From: Micromonospora sp. C95
Lineage (GTDB): Bacteria > Actinomycetota > Actinomycetes > Mycobacteriales > Micromonosporaceae
Assembly (NCBI RefSeq): GCF_018070465.1
Contig: NZ_JAGPXT010000016.1
Location: 62,001 to 126,000, forward strand
DNA length: 64,000 nucleotides
Direction: 5' to 3'
Made by a program: the position numbers and the translations under genes. The notes under the pieces are model-generated. The model was not told the origin of the DNA. It did not search any database and saw only the letters and a list, made by a program, of their open reading frames with translations. Position 1 is the first letter of the stretch; each line of letters begins with the position of its first letter. Of the stretch, positions 50,948-59,807 are shown one piece after another.

Positions 50948-51412
50948 TCAGCCGGCGAAATCCTCCGGACGCACCTGCTCCAGGAACTCCCGGAACTTCT
51001 CCACCTCATCCTCCTGCTCGTCGGGAATCACGATCCCCGCCTCACTGAGGACCTGCTCCGCACAACGAATCGGCGCACCCACCCGCAACGCCAGCGCGAT
51101 CGAATCACTCGGCCGAGCCGAGACCCGCACCCCATCACCGATCAACAGATCAGCGAAGAACACGTTCTCCTTCAACTCGGTGATCTCCACCGCCTGCAAC
51201 GGCGCCTTCAACGCCGCCAACACATCCCGCAGAAGATCATGGGTCAACGGGCGCGCCGGCTTGACACCCTGCTGCTCATAAGCGATCGCCGTCGCCTCGA
51301 CCGCGCCGATCCAGATCGGCAGATAGCGGTCCCCCTCGACCTCCCTGAGCAGGACGATCGGCTGGTTACTGGGCAACTCAACCCGAACCCCGACCACGCT
51401 CAGCTCGCGCAC
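50948..51412 (-). CDS. Bifunctional nuclease family protein (DUF151)
   Basis: 154 residues. The DUF151/BFN fold shows as MRELSVVGVRVELPSNQPIV at the start, with VLLREVEGDRYLPIWIGAVEA, RPLTHDLLRDVLAAL and RPSDSIALALRVGAPI. The name comes from a plant homologue with DNase and RNase activity; the bacterial role is unclear. GTG 51412 is supported by GGAGG 6 nt upstream and by the family N-terminus; the frame further upstream to 51502 is noise. Position equals Rv1829. Confidence 0.9.
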   Translation of the reverse strand: MRELSVVGVRVELPSNQPIVLLREVEGDRYLPIWIGAVEATAIAYEQQGVKPARPLTHDLLRDVLAALKAPLQAVEITELKENVFFADLLIGDGVRVSARPSDSIALALRVGAPIRCAEQVLSEAGIVIPDEQEDEVEKFREFLEQVRPEDFAG

Positions 51413-51585
51413 CGCCGCCTCCGTGTCGTTGTCACCTACGCCGCACCGCGCCCTTCCCTGCACGGTACACGGACCGCGACACGGCCGTCTCATGCGCTGC
51501 ACGCACCCACGCCCGCGCCAGAAGAGGGGTTACCCCCGCAAGCCTACGCCACTCACGAACCGGCCGATCAGCACGCACACGCACC

Positions 51586-52338
51586 TCACCGACCCAACGT
51601 CGAGCGCAACCCCACTCGCACCAACGCCGCATGCAACTGCTGCGACAGGGCCACCAACTCCCGCGCCGTCTCCGCCGCCCGCGCCCGCGCCGCCGGATCA
51701 CTCTGCCGCACCAACGGCGCCACCAACTGCGCGAACAAACCGACCTCGCGATCCGCCGCCGTCCGATAACCCCGCAGATGCCGCGGCTGGAACCCGTACG
51801 CAGCCAGACCCGCCACCGCCCGCGCAATGATCAACGCGTCACCGTCATACCACCCCGGCGGATCCGACACCACCAACCCGAGCCGCTCCAACTCACCCAA
51901 CGTCGACTCGTCCACGCCACTACGCGCCACCAACTCGGCACGATCCAACCGGACCGGCGCCGACTCGACCGCCGCCGCACCACGACCCGGCACCGCACCG
52001 TCGGGACCCACGGCCACCAACGCCGGACGCGACCCCTCCGGCACCTCACCGTCGGTGTCCCAGCGCGCCAACTGCTCACGGATCACCCGCAACGGCAGAT
52101 ACTGATCCCGCTGCGCGGTCAGCACGAACCGTAACCGCGCCACATCGTCCCAGCCGTACTTCCGGTAACCCGCCGCCGTACGCTGCGGCTCCACCAGGCC
52201 CTCAGCCTCAAGAAACCGCAACTTCGAAATCGTCACGTCCGGAAAATCCGCCCGCAACTGGGCCAGCACCTCGCCGATACTCATCAACGACGGGGCGCCA
52301 CCCACCCCGGACGGCCTGGAGGCCGCAGGCTCGTTCAC
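51586..52338 (-). CDS. ftsR: MerR-family transcriptional regulator FtsR
   Basis: 250 residues. The DNA-binding wing starts at MSIGEVLAQLRADFPDVTIS, with KLRFLEAEGLVEPQRT and GYRKYGWDDVARLRFVL; the C-terminal domain has RLGLVVSDPPGWYDGDALII and VAGLAAYGFQPRHLRGYR. This matches FtsR (Rv1828 in Mycobacterium), which activates ftsZ expression in corynebacteria. The start overlaps the stop of garA by 4 bp (GTGA). The C-terminal effector pocket is conserved but its ligand is unknown. Confidence 0.9.
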   Translation of the reverse strand: MNEPAASRPSGVGGAPSLMSIGEVLAQLRADFPDVTISKLRFLEAEGLVEPQRTAAGYRKYGWDDVARLRFVLTAQRDQYLPLRVIREQLARWDTDGEVPEGSRPALVAVGPDGAVPGRGAAAVESAPVRLDRAELVARSGVDESTLGELERLGLVVSDPPGWYDGDALIIARAVAGLAAYGFQPRHLRGYRTAADREVGLFAQLVAPLVRQSDPAARARAAETARELVALSQQLHAALVRVGLRSTLGR

Positions 52339-52787
52339 CCCCGGCCGGCCTCACCCTCCGGGCGCGGACCGGCGATGAACACCACCCGGAACTTGCCGAT
52401 CTGCACCTCGTCACCATTGCTCAAGGTCGCCGCCTCGACGCGCTCCCGGTTCACATACGTGCCGTTCAAACTGCCCACGTCCCGCACCGTGAACGTCCCA
52501 CCATCCCGATGGAACTCCGCGTGCCGACGCGACACCGTCACATCGTCGAGAAAGATGTCACTGTCCGGATGCCGCCCACTGGTCGTCACGTCGTGATCCA
52601 ACAGGAACCGGGCACCCGCGTTCGGCCCCCGCCGGACCACCAGCAGGGCCATCCCCGGCGGCAGCGAACCGGACATCCGGCTCGGCACCACATCGGTGTC
52701 CGGCCCCTCCAGCGCTTCCTCGAGCGAACCGAGATTGAGCGTCGACGTGACGTCGAGCGGGGGGAACTCGTCGCCTGGGCGAGTCAT
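52335..52787 (-). CDS. garA: FHA-domain protein GarA
   Basis: 150 residues, close to GarA/OdhI size. The FHA domain (about residues 48-135) has SGRHPDSDIFL, VTVSRRHAEF and VGSLNGTYVN, the phosphothreonine-binding set. An N-terminal tail holds LDVTSTLN, in the place of the ETTS motif phosphorylated by PknB/PknG in GarA (exact Thr register differs). GarA binds 2-oxoglutarate dehydrogenase and glutamate enzymes and is switched off when its own phosphorylated tail fills the FHA site. ATG 52787 has GAGGTGG upstream. Gap 52788-53007 has a T7-tract (minus strand) just after gcvH, a likely terminator. Confidence 0.92.
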   Translation of the reverse strand: MTRPGDEFPPLDVTSTLNLGSLEEALEGPDTDVVPSRMSGSLPPGMALLVVRRGPNAGARFLLDHDVTTSGRHPDSDIFLDDVTVSRRHAEFHRDGGTFTVRDVGSLNGTYVNRERVEAATLSNGDEVQIGKFRVVFIAGPRPEGEAGRG

Positions 52788-53007
52788 GGGGACCACCTCA
52801 CGGAATCTGTTTCGGTCGGCGTCGGGAGACGGCGGGTCTGGCCGCCGGGCTCTCATCCACCCGGCGGCTGGCTCTCCGTGCCCCGAAAGGCTGTCCGCGA
52901 CGCTCAACTAATGGGTTCTCGGTCGACTGGGCGAGCCTAGCCAGCGCCGAAAAACAGGGCAACCGGACGCGCGGCAGACACCGCCCCGCCCGCACAGCAA
53001 AAAAAGC

Positions 53008-53388
53008 TCAGCTCTCCGTCAACTCGCGATACGCGGCCGCACTCAACAGCGCGTCCACCGACGCCGGATCCGACACCGCGATCTCCACCAACCAGCCCGC
53101 GCCGTACGGATCACTGTTGATCACCTCGGGCGTGTCGACCAGCGCCTCGTTGCGCGCCGACACCGTACCGGCCACCGGGGCGTAGAGCTCCGACACACTC
53201 TTGGTCGACTCGATCTCACCCAACGACTCACCGGCCGCCACCGCCGCACCCGCCTCCGGCAACTGCACATACACGATGTCGCCAAGAGCATCCTGCGCGA
53301 AATGGGTGATGCCCACCCGAACGGCCCCACCGTCCGCAGCAGCCACCCACTCGTGCTCGGCGGTGTAACGCAGATCCTCAGGAATCAC
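53008..53388 (-). CDS. gcvH: Glycine cleavage system H protein
   Basis: 126 residues. Carries the lipoyl arm that shuttles the aminomethyl group from the P-protein. Lipoylation Lys63 is in GEIESTKSVSELYAP; the start IPEDLRYTAEHEWV and IVYVQLPEAG are the usual neighbours. GTG 53388 gives the family-standard start (IPEDLRYT) and has AGGA 9 nt upstream; ATG 53403 would add five residues. The gcvP partner is 6.7 kb downstream, as in mycobacteria, where the gene pair flanks the same regulators. Confidence 0.95.
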   Translation of the reverse strand: MIPEDLRYTAEHEWVAAADGGAVRVGITHFAQDALGDIVYVQLPEAGAAVAAGESLGEIESTKSVSELYAPVAGTVSARNEALVDTPEVINSDPYGAGWLVEIAVSDPASVDALLSAAAYRELTES

Positions 53389-53444
53389 CAGCAGCGTCCT
53401 CATCCATCGCGACACCGGACCAACCGGCGCCGGCCCGCCGACCT

Positions 53445-54365
53445 TCAGGAGACCGGACGGGCATGTTCCAGCGGGCGGGGCTCGTGCAGCGCCGAAACCT
53501 CGGCAACCTCACGCTCCTCAACGATCACGTTACCGCCGTCACCGGCCACCGACGCGACCACCCCACCAGGAATGTTGAGCGCCGTACGCATCGTCGCCGG
53601 GTCACCCAGCACGGTGATGGTGAACGGCCCCGTCAACGGACGCCCATCCACGATCAACGACCCGCCCTCCCCGTTCAGGAAATACGTCGACGCCACGATC
53701 CGCACCGTCGCCCGGTCACCACCGGAGATCTGCATCGCCTCCGCCCCGGCACCCCGCAACTCCTGCACCGCGTCCAGCACCCGGGCCGCCGAGATCGGCT
53801 CCGCCCCCGCCTGGAACCGCACCGTCAGACCCGGACCCCGCGCCGGCAACGTACCCGCCAGAATGCCCAACTCGTCCGCCCGCCGAGTCGCCTCCTCCAA
53901 CGCGGCCTCACGCCCCTGCTCACCCGAACGCAACTGCCGCTGGCTCTCCTCCAACGCGCCGATGTCCTGCCGCAACCGGATCTCCCGCGCCTCCAGGTCG
54001 TACAGAATCCTGACCAGGTCCTCCTGGCGCGCCGTCGCCAACGACGAATCCGTCGTCGTCATCTTCAACTGCACCGCCAGGGTGAACCCCAACAACCCCA
54101 GCAACACCACGATCATCACCGCGGCAGAGCTCAACCGCCGCCAGGGCGGCACCACCGCAGCCGGCTGAGCTACGGCGACCTCGTCGGCGGGCTCCGCCGA
54201 CGGATCCTCCTCCTCCGACGGGTGACCCTGCGGCGACAACGGACTCAACTCGTCCGGATCCGGCGCCTCCGGACGCGGATCCGGCTCCCCCGCCGGGCCA
54301 TCCGGCCGGGCTGGCTCCGCCGGCTGCGGCCACCCCGTACCCGTCTGCGTGTGCTCGTCACTCAC
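53445..54365 (-). CDS. DUF881 family protein (second copy)
   Basis: 306 residues. A long acidic, Pro-rich N-terminal tail of about 75 residues precedes one membrane helix (SAAVMIVVLLGLLGFTLAVQL). A coiled coil follows (RQEDLVRILYDLEAREIRLR) and then the DUF881 domain (GILAGTLPARGPGLTVRF ... LTGPFTITVLGDPATM). DUF881 proteins are conserved in actinobacteria and Firmicutes next to the small basic protein gene and have no proven function; a role in envelope or division has been proposed. It is coupled to Sbp by a 9-bp gap. Confidence 0.88.
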   Translation of the reverse strand: MSDEHTQTGTGWPQPAEPARPDGPAGEPDPRPEAPDPDELSPLSPQGHPSEEEDPSAEPADEVAVAQPAAVVPPWRRLSSAAVMIVVLLGLLGFTLAVQLKMTTTDSSLATARQEDLVRILYDLEAREIRLRQDIGALEESQRQLRSGEQGREAALEEATRRADELGILAGTLPARGPGLTVRFQAGAEPISAARVLDAVQELRGAGAEAMQISGGDRATVRIVASTYFLNGEGGSLIVDGRPLTGPFTITVLGDPATMRTALNIPGGVVASVAGDGGNVIVEEREVAEVSALHEPRPLEHARPVS

Positions 54366-54374
54366 GAGACAAAC

Positions 54375-54707
54375 CTACGCCCGGAACAGGTGCCGACGGA
54401 TCGCCGCCACATTGCCGAAGATCCGAACTCCCAACACGACCACCACACCGGTGGACAACTGACCGCCCACCCCCAACTGGTCACCCAGATACACGATCAG
54501 CGCGGCCACCAGCACGTTCGAGATGAACGACACCACGAACTGCTTGTCGTCGAAGATGCGGTCAAGCTTCGCCCGAACCCCACCGAACACCGCGTCCAAC
54601 GCGGCCACCACCGCGATCGGCAGGTACGGCTGCAACGCCGCCGGCACCGTGGGATCAAGCCACAGCCCGAGCAGCACACCGGCCAACAGGGCCAGCACCG
54701 CGATCAT
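54375..54707 (-). CDS. Small basic family protein (Sbp, DUF1290)
   Basis: 110 residues with about three membrane segments. MIAVLALLAGVLLGLWL, YLPIAVVAALDAVFGGVRA and DKQFVVSFISNVLVAALIVY are the conserved blocks of the Sbp/DUF1290 family, which always neighbours DUF881 genes. Function unknown. The start overlaps the stop of the upstream DUF881 gene by 4 bp (ATGA). Confidence 0.92.
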   Translation of the reverse strand: MIAVLALLAGVLLGLWLDPTVPAALQPYLPIAVVAALDAVFGGVRAKLDRIFDDKQFVVSFISNVLVAALIVYLGDQLGVGGQLSTGVVVVLGVRIFGNVAAIRRHLFRA

Positions 54708-55624
54708 CGACCACCTCCGGAGGGACTGGGGGACGTACCCGAGCCGGACGACTCGTCACCACCCGACGACGAGACACTCGGACTCACCGCGGGCTCCGCG
54801 TAGCGTAGCCGTGGCTCCGGAGCAGCGGGCAGCGTGAGGTCATCGGCGTCCCGCACCGCGAACGACATCCCCGTCACCTTCGCCACCTGGCGCATCGTCA
54901 ACGCGCTCCCGCTGGCCTCGTACCGCTCGCGCAAGCTGCCCGGCCCGATCGCGCTCACCTCGTACGGACCGGTCACCGGCCGGAAGTCGACCAGGATCGC
55001 CTGACCCGCGGAACGAATCGTCGACGTCGACGTCAACCGTTGCCCGTTGATCGCGATCGCCTCGGCACCGGCCCCCCACAGATCGTTCGCCACGCTCTGC
55101 AGGTCAAGGTAGATCACCTGCGCCGGACCGGCGTCGGTGTCGCTGAGTGCATCCTGGCCAGCCGGCGCGTCCGCCAACTCCACCACCACACCGTCGCCAC
55201 GCACCCGCCCCAGGCCGGTACTCGCCTCCAGCTCCCGCAACCGCGCGGCGTGGGAACCGCCCAACGCGGCCTCCCGCTGCCGATTGACCTCCTCGCGCAG
55301 CTGCTCGGCCCGCGTCGACAGCGCGTCGGTCTCACCCTGCCGCTGCTTGATCTGCTCCACCAAGCCGGAACGGGCCTGCGCACGCCCCGGCTCCTCGGCC
55401 ATGGTCTGCCGGTACGCCACCGCGAACAGGAAACCGAGCAGCACGACCACCACCAGGCCGACCGGCCCCACCGACCAGCCCGACCGGGCCGCACGGCCGG
55501 TCTTCGCCCGCCGGGCCGCCGCGTCGGCGTAGCCCGGATCCAAGGGATTACGGAACAACTCGGTGAGGAAGTCCGGGGTGAAGCCCTTCGGCCCACGCCG
55601 GCTCTGACCGGAATCGTCGCTCAT
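54704..55624 (-). CDS. DUF881 family protein (first copy)
   Basis: 306 residues. It has a cytoplasmic tail (FTPDFLTELFRNPLDPGYAD), one membrane helix (VGPVGLVVVVLLGFLFAVAY), a coiled coil (IKQRQGETDALSTRAEQLRE), then DUF881 (VVVELADAPAG, VANDLWGAGAEAIAINGQRL, FRPVTGPYEVSAIGPGSL) and a Ser/Pro-rich tail. The tail motif FTPDFLTELFRNPLDPGYA is shared by orthologues and may bind a cytoplasmic partner. ATG 55624 overlaps the stop of the CDP-alcohol phosphotransferase gene; the frame is open upstream to 55723 but with shadow-like sequence. Confidence 0.9.
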   Translation of the reverse strand: MSDDSGQSRRGPKGFTPDFLTELFRNPLDPGYADAAARRAKTGRAARSGWSVGPVGLVVVVLLGFLFAVAYRQTMAEEPGRAQARSGLVEQIKQRQGETDALSTRAEQLREEVNRQREAALGGSHAARLRELEASTGLGRVRGDGVVVELADAPAGQDALSDTDAGPAQVIYLDLQSVANDLWGAGAEAIAINGQRLTSTSTIRSAGQAILVDFRPVTGPYEVSAIGPGSLRERYEASGSALTMRQVAKVTGMSFAVRDADDLTLPAAPEPRLRYAEPAVSPSVSSSGGDESSGSGTSPSPSGGGR

Positions 55625-56262
55625 GCCACCGTTCCCTGCCGACCGCGTACCGCCCGCACCAACTTCCGGGCCTGGATCACATACAGCACACCAGCGACCC
55701 AGTAGAGCACCAGACCCCACCACGCCAGCGCCCAGCCGATCGCGCCACCGGCCGCCGCGGCCGCCGGCACCACCGAGGCCAGCAGCAGGATCGGAAAGGC
55801 GGCCAGCAGCAGGAAGGTGGCCGTCTTACCGACGTAGTGCACCGGCGGCGGCCCATAGCCGTGCCGCCGCAGCACGCCGAGCGAGCCCAGCAGCAGCACC
55901 TCCCGCGCCAGCAGCGCGGCGGTGAACTGCCACGGCACCACCTCGCGAGCGGTGAACGCGACAAGGGTGGCGAGGATGTACAGCCGGTCGGCGAGCGGAT
56001 CGAGCAGTTCGCCCAGCCGGCTGACCTGTCGCAGCCGCCGGGCGATCCAGCCGTCCACCCAGTCGCTGGTGCCGCCGACTGCCAGCACCACGATCGCGGC
56101 GACATCGGCTCGCGCCACCAGGAACAGGAAAAGGAACAGGGGAACACCGAGCAGGCGAAGGAAGCTGATCAGGTTCGGCCAGGTGAGCACCCGGTCGTCG
56201 GTTCCCCGGCCATCGCCGCCGCGGGCCTGCGGTTGCTCCGCCCGAGCCGCCCGACCCGACAC
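55621..56262 (-). CDS. CDP-alcohol phosphatidyltransferase
   Basis: 213 residues, about six membrane helices. The catalytic motif D(x)2DG(x)2AR(x)8G(x)3D(x)3D reads SDWVDGWIARRLRQVSRLGE then LLDPLADR. It exchanges CMP of a CDP-alcohol for a second alcohol; at this position (PgsA2 of mycobacteria, Rv1822) it is phosphatidylglycerophosphate synthase-like or cardiolipin-related. GTG 56262 is chosen because GGAGGAGG lies 4 nt upstream; the ATG-equivalent at 56340 would add 26 Arg-rich residues. It heads the conserved operon. Confidence 0.9.
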   Translation of the reverse strand: MSGRAARAEQPQARGGDGRGTDDRVLTWPNLISFLRLLGVPLFLFLFLVARADVAAIVVLAVGGTSDWVDGWIARRLRQVSRLGELLDPLADRLYILATLVAFTAREVVPWQFTAALLAREVLLLGSLGVLRRHGYGPPPVHYVGKTATFLLLAAFPILLLASVVPAAAAAGGAIGWALAWWGLVLYWVAGVLYVIQARKLVRAVRGRQGTVA

Positions 56263-56416
56263 CGAACCTCCTCCGCGACGCGCTCGGGCACCGCGGCCCT
56301 GGTCCGCCGCGCGGCGTCGTACGCGTATCCAGCCGGCCACTGCCGGCGCCCCCTGTGATTCCCTGCCCCGCCGTCCATCGTCCGTCGATGATCACGGGTC
56401 GGTCGAATGCGCTGCC

Positions 56417-56422
56417 ACTATA
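56417..56422 (-). promoter_or_regulatory. -10 box upstream of the conserved operon
   Basis: Minus-strand TATAGT, 155 bp before GTG 56262. The -35 region is poor. The rest of the 250-bp gap 56263-56512 shows no gene. Confidence 0.35.
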
Positions 56423-56512
56423 GCGGGCCGTGGTCGCGCTTCGGCTGCCCAGCGGCGGCGTGCCGACGGCTGGTCGTGCGACTGTGGCTGGGGTCACCAC
56501 GTGTAGAGCGTC

Positions 56513-56980
56513 CTAGGATGACTGGAATCGCGCCATGGAGACGGCGGCATCCGCGTTCTGCGTCATCGTCGCCGCCTGCCCGAACGCCGTGAGCGCCCGC
56601 AGCAGATCCTGCCGACCCCGGGCCGGCATCCGGTCGAGGACGGCCCGCACCGCCTCGTGCCGGCGTGATCGCACCTCCGCCAGCAGGATCTCGGCGGCGG
56701 CCGTCGGGACCAGGCGCACCTCCCGACGGTCCCGGGTGTCGACCGTCCGGCGCACCAACCCGATCGCCTCCAGCCGGTCACAGAGCCGGCTGGCCGAGGA
56801 GGGCACCACGTCCAGCAGCTCGGCCAACCCGTTGACGTTCGTCTCCGGACGGACGCTCAGCAGGGACAGCACCCGCAGCTGGGTCGGCGACACCGCGAGC
56901 CGCTGACCGGCGGCGTCGAGCACGCCCACCAGCGCCTCGGCGGCCGCGTCGATCGCCGCGGTGAGATCCGGTCGCTCCAC
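56513..56980 (-). CDS. MarR-family transcriptional regulator
   Basis: 155 residues. The winged helix is visible as LAVSPTQLRVLSLLSVRPET, NVNGLAELLDVVPSSASRLC (recognition helix) and DRLEAIGLVRRTVDTRDRRE with the DxRD wing. C-terminal dimerisation helices follow. These proteins repress efflux or degradation genes and are released by small phenolic ligands; the target is not evident. AGGGGA lies upstream of GTG 56980. It follows a PP2C-type gene 54 bp away in the same direction. Confidence 0.88.
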   Translation of the reverse strand: MERPDLTAAIDAAAEALVGVLDAAGQRLAVSPTQLRVLSLLSVRPETNVNGLAELLDVVPSSASRLCDRLEAIGLVRRTVDTRDRREVRLVPTAAAEILLAEVRSRRHEAVRAVLDRMPARGRQDLLRALTAFGQAATMTQNADAAVSMARFQSS

Positions 56981-57034
56981 CCGAGGTCCCCTGCGATCGT
57001 TCCGCTGCCCGCACCGACCCGCCCCTCGGGGCGA

Positions 57035-58213
57035 TCAGCCCTGTTGCCGGCCGGCCGAGCCGCGCCAGTCCAGGCAGACGATCACCGCGTCGTCGCGCAG
57101 GTCGGCGTCCGCGTGGAAGGTCTGCAACTCGCGCATCACCGTACCAACCGCCTCGGTCGGCGGCTGCAACCGTGTGGCCCGCATCGCCCGGGCCATCGCC
57201 CGCTCGCCGTACGTCTCCCGGCCGCTCGGATCGGCCGCCCACACCCCGTCGGAGACGACGAACAACCGGTCCCCCGGATCGAGGTCGAACTCCTGGAGGT
57301 CATACCGGGTCTCGCCGAACATGCCCAGCGGTAGCTGCTGTTCCAGGGCGACCCGGGACACCGCGCCGCCGCGCACCCGCACCAGATGCGGTGAACCGGC
57401 GTCCACCGCCCGTACCCGGCCGCTGGCACAGTCCAGTTCGAGCAGCAGCGTGGCCACGTGCCGGTGGCCCCGATGCTGGTAGTAGACCGTGTCGGAGGCC
57501 AGCTCGGCCTGTTCCACGAGGCCGCCGCCGGAGCGGCGGGCGTTGCGCATCGCGTTCACCGACACCGCCGTCAACAGCGCCGCGGCCATCCCGATACCGT
57601 CGCCGTTGAGCACGGTGACGGTGAGTCGTCCCTCGTCCAGCGACCAGTCGAAGTGGTCACCACCGACCGTGTACGCCGGTTCGAGCTGACCCGCCAGTTG
57701 GAAGGAGTCGTGGCTGACACTGCGGCCCGGCAGCAGTTCCCACTGCAACTCCGCGGCCATGCTCAGCCGCTCCCGCCGCCGGGCCCGTCGGTAGCGGTCG
57801 GTCTCCCGGTCGGCCGCACGCAGCGCCACGGCCAGGTCCCCGGCCATGTCGACCGCCGCGCGCACCACCGCCGCCGTCGGCTCACCGGCCAACTCGACCA
57901 CGAGCACGCCGATCCGCTCGCCCCACACCGAGATCGGAAGGTGGACACGGCACCGCCCGTCCTCACCAGACTCCCGGACCGGCAGCTGACTGCTGAAGCA
58001 GCGCTGCACCGTATCCTGGACGTCCGGGGCGGTCGCGCCGGCCTGGCGCGAGTCGAGCACCGGCCACAACCCGCTGATCCGGTAGTCGGCGATGAACACG
58101 GCGGTGCCCGACGCATCGAGCGCCGACCGGATGGCCAGGTCGGCGGCCTCGACCACGCGGTCGGGCGGGGCCTCGCGCAGGGCGCGGGAGATCCCCGTGG
58201 GCGCATCCGCCAT
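57035..58213 (-). CDS. PP2C-type (SpoIIE) protein phosphatase with N-terminal GAF-like domain
   Basis: 392 residues. The first about 170 look like a GAF sensor (ALDASGTAVFIADYRISGLW, VHLPISVWGERIGVLVVEL). A short helix RRERLSMAAELQWELLPGRS, common before SpoIIE domains, links to the phosphatase with GGDHFDW, NGDGIGMAAALLTAVS, and SDGVWAADPSGRETYG (metal-binding Asp residues). Typical targets are anti-anti-sigma proteins. ATG 58213 has GGAGG 6 nt upstream; ATG 58219 overlaps that site. TATGAT on the minus strand (58254-58249) is a good -10. Confidence 0.9.
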   Translation of the reverse strand: MADAPTGISRALREAPPDRVVEAADLAIRSALDASGTAVFIADYRISGLWPVLDSRQAGATAPDVQDTVQRCFSSQLPVRESGEDGRCRVHLPISVWGERIGVLVVELAGEPTAAVVRAAVDMAGDLAVALRAADRETDRYRRARRRERLSMAAELQWELLPGRSVSHDSFQLAGQLEPAYTVGGDHFDWSLDEGRLTVTVLNGDGIGMAAALLTAVSVNAMRNARRSGGGLVEQAELASDTVYYQHRGHRHVATLLLELDCASGRVRAVDAGSPHLVRVRGGAVSRVALEQQLPLGMFGETRYDLQEFDLDPGDRLFVVSDGVWAADPSGRETYGERAMARAMRATRLQPPTEAVGTVMRELQTFHADADLRDDAVIVCLDWRGSAGRQQG

Positions 58214-58574
58214 GACCATCCTCCGAAAATACTTGCTCTGGGGCAAGCATCATACGGAGGCGGGTCCGCCCATGGTCACCCGGATGCGCTGCCCGACACG
58301 GACGGTCACCGGACCCGCGTCGGTGCAGCGGAGCGTCGTGCCGGGCGCGTCACGTCCATCCCACGGCGGCGCACTCCACCGAGCCAGAATCGATCACCAG
58401 AATCGATCAACTGTGTGGTACTCGGCTGGTCGGAATCCATCGTCGACGACGCTCCTTTCCCGGACGGCAGCGTACCGACCTGAGCCCGCTCGGCGGTATC
58501 GCCCCGCTGGCCACGGGGGACGGCGATACTGACCGGGACCGGTCGGCGATGACGACCGAGTACGGGAGGTGACG
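58214..58574. other. Divergent intergenic region, phosphatase/USP
   Basis: 361 bp without a gene. It holds the phosphatase promoter (TATGAT, minus, 58249-58254), a small CTTGC/GCAAG hairpin within that leader (58232-58247), and a weak GATACT -10 (58525-58530) for the USP gene. Nothing else recognised. Confidence 0.45.
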
Positions 58575-59456
58575 GTGGCCTCGGACAGCGGCGCCGCGGT
58601 AGTGGTCGGCGTGGACGGCTCCGAGCCCGCCCGCGCCGCGCTCCGACTTGCCGCCACGGCGGCGGCCCGCCGGGGCCGGCCGCTACGGGTGGTGCACGCC
58701 TTCATCTGGCCGACGCTGCACTCCCCCGTCCGGCCGGGCACCGAGAGCGGCCCCGACGGGGGTCTGCGAGCGCGGGCCGAGCAGTTGGTGGCCGCCGCCG
58801 TCGACGAGGCCGAGGCGACCGCGCCGGGGCTGCGGGTCACCGGGGAGATCGTCGACGGTGAGGCCACCGCCGTGCTGCTCGCCGAGGCGCCCACCGCGAC
58901 GATGGTGGTGGTCGGTGATCGTGGCGGTGGCGGGTTCGCGGCGCTGGTGCTCGGCTCGGTCGCGGTGAAGTTGGCCGCGTACGCCGACTGTCCGGTGCTG
59001 GTGGCGCGCGGCGCGCCGCACCCCGACGGTGCCGTCGTGGTCGGGGTGGACGGCTCGGAGCTGTCCCGCCGGGCCGTGGAGTTCGCCGTCCACGAGGCCG
59101 CGCTGCGCGGTGCCGCGGTGCTCGCCCTGCACGCCTACCGGCATCCGGTGTCCACCGGCCCGGGTGACATGCAGCCGCTTGTGTACGACGAGTCCGAGTT
59201 GCGGGCCGACGAGGACCGTGCGGTGGCCGAGTCCATCGCCGGGCTGACCGAGCGGTACCCGGAGGTGCAGATCACCCGCAGGTCGGTGCGGGGTCGCGCC
59301 GCACGGGTGCTCACCGACGCCTCCCGCCAGGCGCAACTGGTGGTGGTCGGTGGACAGGGACGGGGTGAGGTGACCGGACTGCTGCTGGGGTCGGTGAGCC
59401 AGTCACTGCTGCACCACAGCCACTGTCCGGTCGCGGTGGTTCGCGATCCCCGTTGA
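58575..59456 (+). CDS. Universal stress protein, tandem UspA domains
   Basis: 293 residues, two UspA domains. Domain 1 starts VVVGVDGSEPARAALRLAA and its ATP loop is VVGDRGGGGFAALVLGSVA; domain 2 starts VVVGVDGSELSRRAVEFAV with VVGGQGRGEVTGLLLGSVSQ. The G-x2-G-x9-G-S/T pattern is kept in both, so both may bind ATP. Two-domain USPs in actinobacteria are induced by hypoxia or redox stress. GTG 58575 has GGGAGG 5 nt upstream; GTG 58569 overlaps that site. Confidence 0.93.
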   Translation: MASDSGAAVVVGVDGSEPARAALRLAATAAARRGRPLRVVHAFIWPTLHSPVRPGTESGPDGGLRARAEQLVAAAVDEAEATAPGLRVTGEIVDGEATAVLLAEAPTATMVVVGDRGGGGFAALVLGSVAVKLAAYADCPVLVARGAPHPDGAVVVGVDGSELSRRAVEFAVHEAALRGAAVLALHAYRHPVSTGPGDMQPLVYDESELRADEDRAVAESIAGLTERYPEVQITRRSVRGRAARVLTDASRQAQLVVVGGQGRGEVTGLLLGSVSQSLLHHSHCPVAVVRDPR

Positions 59457-59591
59457 CCCGCCGGCACGGTTGACGGCGGTTCAGGCGGGTAGACGGGCCG
59501 CGTCCGCCACCGGCGACGAACCGACGCCACGGCCACGACCGAACCGGTCGCCGGCACCGCGGCGACGAGGCGCCGAACAAAGGAGACAGTG

Positions 59592-59807
59592 ATGCCCGGA
59601 CCTCGACCCGGCAGCAACGCCTACGACAAGCAGCGTGCCCGCCTGCGCAACGCCATCGACGGCTCGGGCCGACGCACCCCGGACCAGAAGGCCGACGAGG
59701 CGGCGAACCGGATTCTGCGGGAAGACCGGGGCCGGCGCGGCGTCGTGCGGGGCGACCGTGCCTACGGGCCCAAGGGCAACCGCGAGCCCGGAGATCCGAA
59801 GAAGTGA
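59592..59807 (+). CDS. Small basic hypothetical protein
   Basis: 71 residues, highly charged and probably disordered (RPGSNAYDKQRARLRNAIDG, DEAANRILREDRGRRG). AAAGGAGA lies upstream of ATG 59592. Similar small proteins with an SNAYDKQRARL block occur in actinobacteria; function unknown. The stop overlaps the start of the next gene (GTGA), so the two are coupled. Confidence 0.72.
   Translation: MPGPRPGSNAYDKQRARLRNAIDGSGRRTPDQKADEAANRILREDRGRRGVVRGDRAYGPKGNREPGDPKK

Noticed and set aside
58501..58545. Possible DosR-type box before the USP gene
   Set aside because: The GGGGGAC...GATACT sequence lacks the symmetric GGGACT/AGTCCC core.
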